A stretch of DNA of 64,000 nucleotides from Terfezia claveryi. Its lineage: Eukaryota > Ascomycota > Pezizomycetes > Pezizales > Pezizaceae. Positions 57,005 through 64,000 of the stretch are shown in pieces (the first letter of the stretch is position 1; each line of letters opens with the position of its first letter). The DNA lies in contig WHUX01000111.1 in assembly GCA_015179025.1 (NCBI GenBank), positions 1 to 64,000 on the forward strand, in the 5' to 3' direction. The translations under genes were made by a program, and so were the position numbers. Under the pieces are notes generated by a model. The model had not been told where the DNA came from and searched no databases. It saw only the letters and a program-made list of their open reading frames with translations.

Positions 57005-57948
57005 ATGAAGGTGCATCTACCTCCTCGTTGCGTACTTGCAACCCCCTCCTACCCGAGTACTGTGCGCAACTCCCGCGCTCAGTCTCAAACTCACAGATGT
57101 ACTTGATACAACATAAATAAAATAAAATAACTTCAACACATATTAAGGCTTCGTATCGCAATGGTACTAACACACTCCAGTTCCTTCCAATACGCGAACT
57201 CGAGCAAGTCAACCGCTTCCTGAATTTCGACACATCAGACTGTCATGTCGAAGGCGGTTGTGACATCTACACCACCAAAGCAGCTGGTGTAGATAAGAAG
57301 CTATACAAGTCCATTGAAAAAGACCTGGAAACTCGACATGAAGCGGATCTGCGCTTATCAGCATCGCTCTCACCGCCACATGATTCCTCCGCGCTGTTGT
57401 CGCGAAATAGTCCATTTGGCCCGCTGGACCAGCCAGCTTCTAGACGAACGTTCGCATACCTGATCGCTACGCTGAATGCTTCACACCCAGACTATGATTT
57501 TAGTGGTATCCTCCGCCCGTCTGACTTTCGACGAGAGCGCTCCCTCCGCACGGCGTTATCTGCGATTGACACGACCCTTTTCAACTTGTCAAGGCCGGTA
57601 CCAAGACTGTGGGAAACGATTGATAAGGAGATGTCGTTGAAAGAGTGTTATATTTATCAGTATAGCCCCGAGGATGGTGATATTTATAATGAGGATGGTG
57701 TGGTTTGGAGCACAAATTATTTCTTCTACAACAAATTGAGGAAGAGGGTGTGTTATTTATATCTGAAGGGCGTGAGTACCTTGGGACATTCGTGGTGCAC
57801 TATGCAGACCACAGGAGAGAAAATGGTTGGAGGTAGAGCTCAGGGAGATGGTAGGTGGCAGAGGGGTATGAGTGAGGATGATAGTAGTAGTTGGGACGAC
57901 ATGGATTACGATGATGAAGACGAGTGGGTAGGTAGTATGGAGTTTTAG
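57005..57948 (+). CDS. maf1: MAF1, repressor of RNA polymerase III transcription
   Basis: Maf1 binds Pol III and shuts off tRNA and 5S synthesis under stress; it is controlled by TORC1/PKA phosphorylation. Exon 1 is only ATG AAG (57005-57010); a 170-nt intron leads to exon 2 (57181-57948), 257 aa in total. The spliced start is MKFLPIRELEQVNRFLNFDT, the conserved A-box. The B and C boxes follow: FAYLIATLNASHPDYDFSGI, LWETIDKEMSLKECYIYQYS, and VVWSTNYFFYNKLRKRVCYL. An acidic tail (SSSWDDMDYDDEDEW) closes the protein, as in other Maf1s. The Ser-rich linker around SRNSPFGPLDQP is the expected phosphorylation region. From memory, an intron very near the start codon is also known in yeast MAF1. The identity is secure; the tiny exon is inferred from the family start. 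Confidence 0.95.
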
Positions 57949-58844
57949 GCGGTGGTGGGAAGAAGGGGGGTTCCTATGATTTGGGTACAACGGAGCATGA
58001 GCCCCTACGGGTGGAGGGAGGCTGGTAACCTTCTTTTACTCTCATTTAATTTTAACCCTTTAGTTTTGCAGTTATGACCTAAACCGCTTTTTAATTCCCC
58101 ACTCTTGCCGCTTTTTTTCTACTTATTCATCTATGCTTCGTTTGTTTGCATGATTCTGGATTCTAGGGTAGCGTTTGCCCTCGGTTTATATGTTTGATGT
58201 CTTTTCGAGGGCGTTTACTTGCTATGGATGTTTGGTGGCTATTCGTTTGGGAGTTTTTGTGTGTGTTTTGTCTCCTCCAGGCTTACCAGCGGTGAGAGCG
58301 CGGGTTCTAGGGCTCTTGAACGGGGAACTTGACGCACGCCCGGGAAGGGGACGAGGGCGTTCGATAATTGGGTTGGCATTGGATGGGTTGGGTTTGAGAT
58401 GGCGTTTTTATGGGGTTTCTTGTCTTCCGTGTGGCACGTCCGGTGAGAGCGGATGGGAAATCGAGAAATGTGGATGGGGTTCGAGTGGGTAGAGACCGGT
58501 TTCAATATGCTAAGTTTTCGCTTGACGAGGTTTGTAACGTTTACTCTTAATATTTTGTTTCTGTGTATGCTATGCAATGGTACTTGCTGGTGCACTTTAA
58601 TGATTTTGAGCTGTATATTCCTGAGCTTCTGTTCATGTAGTAATTATTTAATCTAATCACCGAATCTGAAGATGTTCCGCTCGAATATTTCTGTCTGAAC
58701 GCTATGAACCCACGTGCAAGGAGAGCTTGTCTTGGCAGGGCATATGGAGCAGCTAAAATCCAACTGTGATTATTGAAGAAACATCCAACATCAATCCTCA
58801 CGACTACCCGACCACACAGAGCTCGAGAAACTGCGACGGAAGAA
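57949..58844. other. Intergenic stretch between MAF1 and AP-1 sigma
   Basis: 896 bp with no gene. T/G-rich 58020-58500 is probably the MAF1 3' untranslated region; frames there are compositional. The 58700-58844 part is the promoter and leader of the next gene. Confidence 0.55.
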
Positions 58845-59828
58845 ATGACCGTACGGTTAGTTTCTTCCACCTCCCTGGGGTGCAGTGAATGGATGGTTTT
58901 GTGTTCTTTGGCTGACAGAGGTGGCATTTAGGTATTTGATCCTCCTCTCCCGGCAGGGAAAAGTGGTGCGTATTCCAATGTTCCCGCTTACAATCTACAT
59001 CTTAGGGGAGCTACGGATGGTATTGAGTAATTAACTATTGGGGCGACACAATAGCGTCTCGCAAAATGGTTCACTACGCTCTCCCCCAAAGAAAAAGCCA
59101 AAGTTGTCAAGGACGTCACTCAACTCGTTCTCAGTCGCCGCACCCGCATGTGCAACTTCATTGAATACAAGGACTCGAAAGTGATCTACCGTCGCTATGC
59201 TTCGCTGTTCTTCATTGCCGGAATCGATCCAGACGATAATGAGCTTATTACGCTGGAGGTGGTGCATCGCTATGTCGAACAGATGGATAAGTATTATGGG
59301 AATGTGTGCGAGTTGGATATCATTTTTAATTTCCAGAAGGCGTATTTTATCCTCGATGAGTTCCTGCTGGCGGGGGAGATGCAGGAGAGTAGTAAGAAGA
59401 ATGTGTTGAGGTGTATTGTGAGTGGTTCTCTTGTCCCTATTGATGCTGGGTGGTGATTGTGGGCGGTTGGAGAAGGTAGTGGGGATAACTGGGGTATGCG
59501 GGGTGTAGAGTGGGATGGGGTGCTAATACGTCTATTCTCGGGAAAAACAGTCGCAGCAAGATGCACTGGAAGATATTGATGTAAGTCGAACATCTCCCAC
59601 TTCTTTTCCTTCTCCCTCCTAGGAACCCTCGGTTACTATGCAAGTATGCCTTTCCCGCCTTCTGTGTTGCATGCATTACGTCCTAATATATATATTATCC
59701 TGTTCGAATCCCTGTTCTGAGAGTCTGAATTGTTCTATTATGCCTTACCTTTTTCCCCCATCTTATATATATGTGGTCTCTCGCAGGTCATCATGCTCGG
59801 CGATAGGTTATCGGGGGGTTGGCCATAG
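58845..59828 (+). CDS. aps1: AP-1 complex subunit sigma (small clathrin adaptor)
   Basis: Sigma-1 is the small subunit of the AP-1 clathrin adaptor, which sorts cargo between trans-Golgi and endosomes. Six exons: 58845-58855, 58932-58965, 59055-59417, 59551-59580, 59623-59643, 59787-59828, giving 166 aa. The 11-nt first exon (ATG ACC GTA CG) joins to give [15 protein letters not shown], then [20 protein letters not shown]. The longin-type core is complete and near-identical to the family: [78 protein letters not shown], then [30 protein letters not shown] with RMCN is characteristic of AP-1 rather than AP-2 or AP-3 sigma. The two last small exons (EPSVTMQ and [13 protein letters not shown]) are chosen from splice signals in a poorly conserved tail and are less certain. 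Confidence 0.94.
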
Positions 59829-62003
59829 AGGAGGGGGAGATATATATACTCTATATTCTTTTTTCTTTTTTCTTTCTCATTTCTTCCATTCCTTTTTGGA
59901 GGATGCAAAAATGGAATGCTGAACACGATATCCTTAGGTCGATGAAAATGGCATCTCGCGAATGCTGGCATGATCTATCTCGAGGAGGGTACAGATGTGG
60001 AGCCCCAGCCATAGTAGAGGGAGATGGAGTGGACTTTATGCTTTTGTTTGAATAACTATACCAAGCAAAAACATTATCCTACGATTCCCTCTGCCTATTT
60101 CCTATGGGATAGACGTGGGTAGGGCAGAGCGGAGTAATACATAGGGGAGCGCTGCCGATGCATTAAGCTGGTTTTATAGAGGGGTTAAATGCTTTCTTTT
60201 ACGATTGACTGGCAAGACATAATATGCTGGTCATAATGAGTTTTTTTTTTTTTGGTTTTTTTTCCAGTGTGGAATCCGTGTTATTGCACGGTGCTGATGG
60301 TATAAATGTCCTGAGGGGGGGGGGAGGGTTAAAAACAAAGTTTTGTCTTATCTCACTCTGTCCGATGTGTTGGAATTCTGATTTCGATAGGACATTAGTA
60401 AATTACTGTGAAGGTTTGAAGGCTTCACATTCCCTTGACCGAGAGGTTTGGGGGTTCTGTGATTTTACTCATATATATCGCCGAAATAGCTAAGCTAAGC
60501 TACTTTCCTTGCTATCACAAAACCCGAAGGGAAACTGCACACACACACAAGTAAAGTGACGCCCTAAGCTATAGTTACCAAAATAATAGGGCGAAAAAAA
60601 AAGAATAGAGCCACCCACAGCTCCAGAATAAGTGGTTTGGGGGGGGGCAGCAAAAGATTTATCCAATACATTGATCCTGTTGTTGGCAGCTTCAAACTAG
60701 AAAAGAGTAAGAGAGGTTTTTTTTTTTTTTTTTTTTTTTGGGGGGGAAATGGAAAAGTGACAATTCAGGGTAATAAAACCTACAATACATAGAAACCTAG
60801 GTATAACGCCCATATTCACAAGCGAAATAACTTGTAAAAAAAAAAATAAAAAATAAAAAAAAAAAGACATATGTACGGAATGGAATACAAGTACTGTAAC
60901 AACGTAACATGTCTTAATTTTAAATAAATAAATAAATAAAATCCTCGAGAATATATATATAATTACATATGGACTACTGTACTTTAGGGACTAGGAAGAA
61001 TCTTTTCTTTTCTTTTTTTTTTTTTTTTAAATTTTTTTCTAAAATTTATCTTTTCTAAGCGTCCTGACAACTCCCCGAGGGGGATCTTTATGACGGGTAG
61101 ACTTGTCTTTAAAAAAACTTTGGCCAATAACGATGTTTGTACAAGGCAGTTTAAGTTACCCTAATCCTCTCAGCAAGCATCAATATCTCACAATACAAAA
61201 TCACCTCAAGACCAGCTTACACTCGTAGAAACTGTATCTAATTTCTGATATTCCTCTTTCATTCCTCTTCCTATCCTAATCCTCATCCTCCATCTCCTTC
61301 ATATACTTCCTAGAGAAAACAAAAACAAAAAAAAAAGACAATGGCAAATCCCATAGCACCTCGCAAATCAAAAAAAAAAAAAAAGTAAAACTTCCGCAGT
61401 AGTATATCAAACAGTAAAACACTATCAGAAGGGGGGAAAGAAAAGGAGGCGAAAACGGGTCTCAAGCTTATACATATCATATACGCAAAGGCTCTACCCG
61501 TCATGCACGAAGAAAAGAACACAAGATGGATCATCCTATCCTCCCTTCTGATCCATCCATCGGCATCAACATACCCATCAAATTAACCCCATCCAGAAAA
61601 TACAAGCAAAAACGCACAAAAACAATATTCCTGCATGTGTCCTGCGATTGAAGTCATCCTCATGGCCCGTCCCAAGTTTCATGATGGTCCGTCAGTGCCC
61701 AGATATAAACCAACGAAACACAATAAAAAAAAGCAATCGGCCAATATCTCTTCTCGGTCAGATCCTTCGTTCTAATTCACCCGCCTTGACATGTGTAACA
61801 CAGGACTACTTTCCATCTTTTTTCCATTTCTCATCAAGTGCAGGATCACGTATAGTGAGCGTTGTCGAAGAATGTAATAATAAAAACAAGAGTAATAATA
61901 GGTAAACATAACCATAGCTAGGCTAGCTATACGAAATAAGATAAAAGAACCAGACGCAAAGGAATGGTCGTATGACTCAAAAGAATGGATGTCTCCCTGC
62001 CTC
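59829..62003. other. Convergent intergenic stretch, 2.2 kb, rich in homopolymer runs
   Basis: This lies between the ends of the AP-1 sigma gene (plus) and the 62004 gene (minus), so it holds two 3' untranslated regions and terminators. No gene was seen. Long T or A runs occur near 60241-60252, 60718-60739, 60837-60863, 61016-61028 and 61368-61384, and a G run near 60316-60324. AT-rich words (AAATAAATAAATAAATAAAA near 60923) suggest polyadenylation regions. Confidence 0.6.
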
Positions 62004-63692
62004 CTAGAACAGAGCACTCCTCCTTTTCTCCGCCGCATTAAAAACCAATTGAGCGGTCCTAAGTGAAGTGGACTCCTTAACCTCGACAAGCCTCCCACCA
62101 AGAGTACCTTCATCACCACTGAGGCTAGAGGCACTGTATACTGGAGGAGAATCAGGACCTCCACGCAGACTTTGCAGACTTTGCCTCCCAGACAGCGAAG
62201 AAGTTACGCTTTCGCCATCTTCAAACGTGAAGCCCCCATCATTCTCAGAAACGGGCGTCATGGTGCAACCAGTAGTGGTGCGGTTACCCCTCCTCTCCAA
62301 ACCAGCAGTGATCAACCTAAAAACTGCCTTTCTACGCTGCCTCGTAGCAAAGTTCTTGCTCCCCTCGTGTTTTGTGGTGGGCTTGGCCTTGATCTCCTCA
62401 AAGTTTGGCGGGCCCCTTGGCTGCCTGACCGGATGAGTTCCACTTGCGTGCCCAGGAGCAAAGGTAGCGGTCTGGGGAGTAGCAGGCAACATGGAGAACT
62501 TTGGTACGGATGTCTTTGGAGCTTCCTCAATCTCAACATTGTTGGCATTGACGCAGCTCGACAAAGAACTTGCCTTCCTATGACCCTTACGGAAACTAGA
62601 GTTGCTCAACCCGGAGGTGGGCTCACGAGGCTGGCTGACGGGAAGCTTGGGGGGAGACCTTGACCGGCTGCTAGTGCGGCTAGAGCTCAAAGACGCAGAA
62701 CAAGAGGGTGCCTGAAGCTGTTGCTGTTGTTGTTGCTGCATTGGAGGAGACACAGACCTTTGCTGAGTAGGAAGCTGCTGGTAAGCAAGGCTCATTTGTT
62801 GGTAAGCAGGGCTCATCTGCTGCATATGCTGTTGCTGTGGAGATTGCTGCTGCTGCTGCTGCTGTTGTTGTTGAGGCTGGACATAGTAGTTGAACTGACC
62901 AGTCATTGGGTTGTAGATTTGATACATCCCACTGTTCGCAGCCTGCATGGATGCACTAGTCGGGTTACCAGCATACATTCCCATCCCAGGACTAACAGGC
63001 GGGGTATTAAACTGCTGAGGCTGAAGCTGTAGGCCGGCAAGCTGCTGCTGGAGCTGCTGGGCCAACAATAACTGCTGCATCTGTTGCTGGCGCTGAGCGA
63101 GGATGTAGTTGGTTTGAGCCAACATATCAGCATATGCTTGGGCCTCCGCAAGATTGTGATGATCATAAAGCATCTCTCCATTCATCGCGATAGCAGGAGA
63201 CGAATGTGGAGGAGTCGGGAGAGCCGGGGAGGAGTACTGCAAGTTTTGCTCGGGAAACCCCAACCCACGAGCAGTCTTTGGAGCAAATGCTGCAGATCTC
63301 GGCATGCTCGCGTACTTGCTTGCCTCAAGCCCATTTGACATCTGTTCAGCAAAACTACCAGTAGCTGGTGTGGTCGTTGGAGTCTTTGGCTGAGTACGAA
63401 GGCCAGCAAGAAGCTGACCACGCGCCGTTCGCGGAGTAGTGACCGATGGTTGGTCCTGCGGGCTTGGAACAGGAACTGAGATGTTGCGAATATTGTGATT
63501 CTTGCCCCTGGACGCGAATCCACTGTTAGGAACACCAAGGGTGCTTTGGCCAACCTGGCCCCTTTGCTGATTGTAAGAATTGTAAGCCATGATTCCGCCT
63601 GCGTCCATGTCTGTTGTATAAACTGGTTGGATCCGAGGCTGGATTGTTTGAGAAGCACCTATTATCACTACGATCGAAGAAGGAGTGTTCAA
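62004..63692 (-). CDS. Gln-rich conserved fungal protein with KHEGSKNFATRQRR motif, up to 562 aa
   Basis: I cannot name this protein, but part of it belongs to a family found widely in filamentous ascomycetes: PVRQPRGPPNFEEIKAKPTT, KHEGSKNFATRQRRKAVFRL and ITAGLERRGN (about residues 420-465), a basic segment that may bind nucleic acid. The middle is Gln-rich (YVQPQQQQQQQQQQ, repeated MSPAYQQMSLAYQQLPTQQ) with Tyr/Met/Asn-rich sequence (YQIYNPMTGQFNYYV), typical of prion-like regulatory or RNA-associated proteins. Further SR/SP patches (SSSRTSSRSRSPPKLP) may be phosphorylated. The C terminus reads STSLRTAQLVFNAAEKRRSALF, also family-like. The start is uncertain: in-frame ATGs at 63608 (MDAGGIMAYNSYNQQ) and 63590 fit better than the first at 63692, which is preceded by hydrophobic, leader-like codons. 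No intron is needed. Confidence 0.8.
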   Translation of the reverse strand: MNTPSSIVVIIGASQTIQPRIQPVYTTDMDAGGIMAYNSYNQQRGQVGQSTLGVPNSGFASRGKNHNIRNISVPVPSPQDQPSVTTPRTARGQLLAGLRTQPKTPTTTPATGSFAEQMSNGLEASKYASMPRSAAFAPKTARGLGFPEQNLQYSSPALPTPPHSSPAIAMNGEMLYDHHNLAEAQAYADMLAQTNYILAQRQQQMQQLLLAQQLQQQLAGLQLQPQQFNTPPVSPGMGMYAGNPTSASMQAANSGMYQIYNPMTGQFNYYVQPQQQQQQQQQQSPQQQHMQQMSPAYQQMSLAYQQLPTQQRSVSPPMQQQQQQQLQAPSCSASLSSSRTSSRSRSPPKLPVSQPREPTSGLSNSSFRKGHRKASSLSSCVNANNVEIEEAPKTSVPKFSMLPATPQTATFAPGHASGTHPVRQPRGPPNFEEIKAKPTTKHEGSKNFATRQRRKAVFRLITAGLERRGNRTTTGCTMTPVSENDGGFTFEDGESVTSSLSGRQSLQSLRGGPDSPPVYSASSLSGDEGTLGGRLVEVKESTSLRTAQLVFNAAEKRRSALF

Positions 63693-64000
63693 ATCACGCC
63701 AAAACCAGCGATAACACTTGAAGGTGTCCTTGTTCGAATAAACTAATCAACCAGAATATAAAATGCAAAAAAAAATAAAGGAATAGAGAATATTAGGTTA
63801 GATATAAGAAGCAGTGTGCTGATATCGACAGGAAGTGAGCGAAGCTTTGAGGAGTGGTGGTTCCAAAGGGTCGAAAAAGGAGACAAGAAGATCTGCAGGC
63901 AGGATTGGGGAAAAACTCGCTCCCTTGAAGGTACTAAAAGTGTGTAATAAAAAGGTAAATTGAGACTGAACCGAGGAGATAAAACAAATTAAAAAATCGA
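63693..64000. other. Upstream flank of the Gln-rich gene
   Basis: No gene was seen in the last 308 bases. They are the 5' leader or promoter of the minus-strand gene ending at 63692, with A-rich runs near 63766-63780. A leader intron cannot be excluded. Confidence 0.5.

Noticed and set aside
57774..57809. Possible 36-nt intron (GTGAGT...GCAG) near the MAF1 3' end
   Set aside because: Too short for the introns in this window, no branch-point word, and the uninterrupted frame gives a normal Maf1 acidic tail.
59700..59715. TTCGAATCC word resembling a tRNA B box
   Set aside because: No A box or cloverleaf could be drawn around it, and it lies in an AP-1 sigma intron; the same holds for similar words near 3547 and 51872.

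Overview
The window looks like a chromosomal segment of a filamentous ascomycete (Pezizomycotina). Introns are short (about 50-170 nt) with GT...CTAAC/CTGAC...AG signals, and the conserved genes are a fungal SREBP (SrbA type), Sgf29, Mcm2, transketolase, Maf1, epsilon-COP, AP-1 sigma and Ubr7. Intergenic spaces are unusually large (several of 2-6.7 kb) and hold relics of mobile elements, which would suit an early-diverging group such as Pezizomycetes or Orbiliomycetes; that placement is inference. No tRNA, rRNA, CRISPR or bacterial-type operon was seen.

Layout. 1-2343 (-): 5' part of an SREBP-like bHLH membrane transcription factor with a very long glutamine tract, cut by the window edge. 2344-20454: mostly gene-poor, with one Ser/Pro/Gln-rich unknown gene (9077-10054), a broken gene relic near 16 kb and a candidate small secreted protein near 19 kb. 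20455-24484 (-): a HAD phosphatase and epsilon-COP. 27412-32310: UBR7-like E3 and MCM2, divergent around a 362-bp promoter with an MluI cell-cycle box. 33136-36405 (+): a 1089-residue unknown disordered protein. 36.4-42.7 kb: an accessory stretch with a 24-bp minisatellite, a probable LINE ORF1 relic, a fungal orphan-family gene with a PD-(D/E)XK-like motif whose intron carries a 210-bp foldback element, and an amine-oxidase fragment. 45049-46231 (-): SGF29. 49536-51568 (-): a Bug1-like Golgi coiled-coil protein with an apparent one-base frameshift. 52715-55348 (+): transketolase. 57005-57948 (+): MAF1. 58845-59828 (+): AP-1 sigma. 62004-63692 (-): a Gln-rich conserved fungal protein.

Most recognisable genes are independent housekeeping functions: sterol/hypoxia response, COPI and AP-1 coats, Golgi organisation, replication licensing, SAGA chromatin reading, Pol III repression and the pentose phosphate pathway. 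There is no biosynthetic cluster. The more unusual signals are the intron-borne foldback element, a dispersed short palindromic element ending in TAGTCTGGTTGGCAC, introns of 3n length without stops in epsilon-COP and SGF29, and an open frame that continues after the SGF29 stop. Gene models were assembled by eye from splice signals and known protein families.
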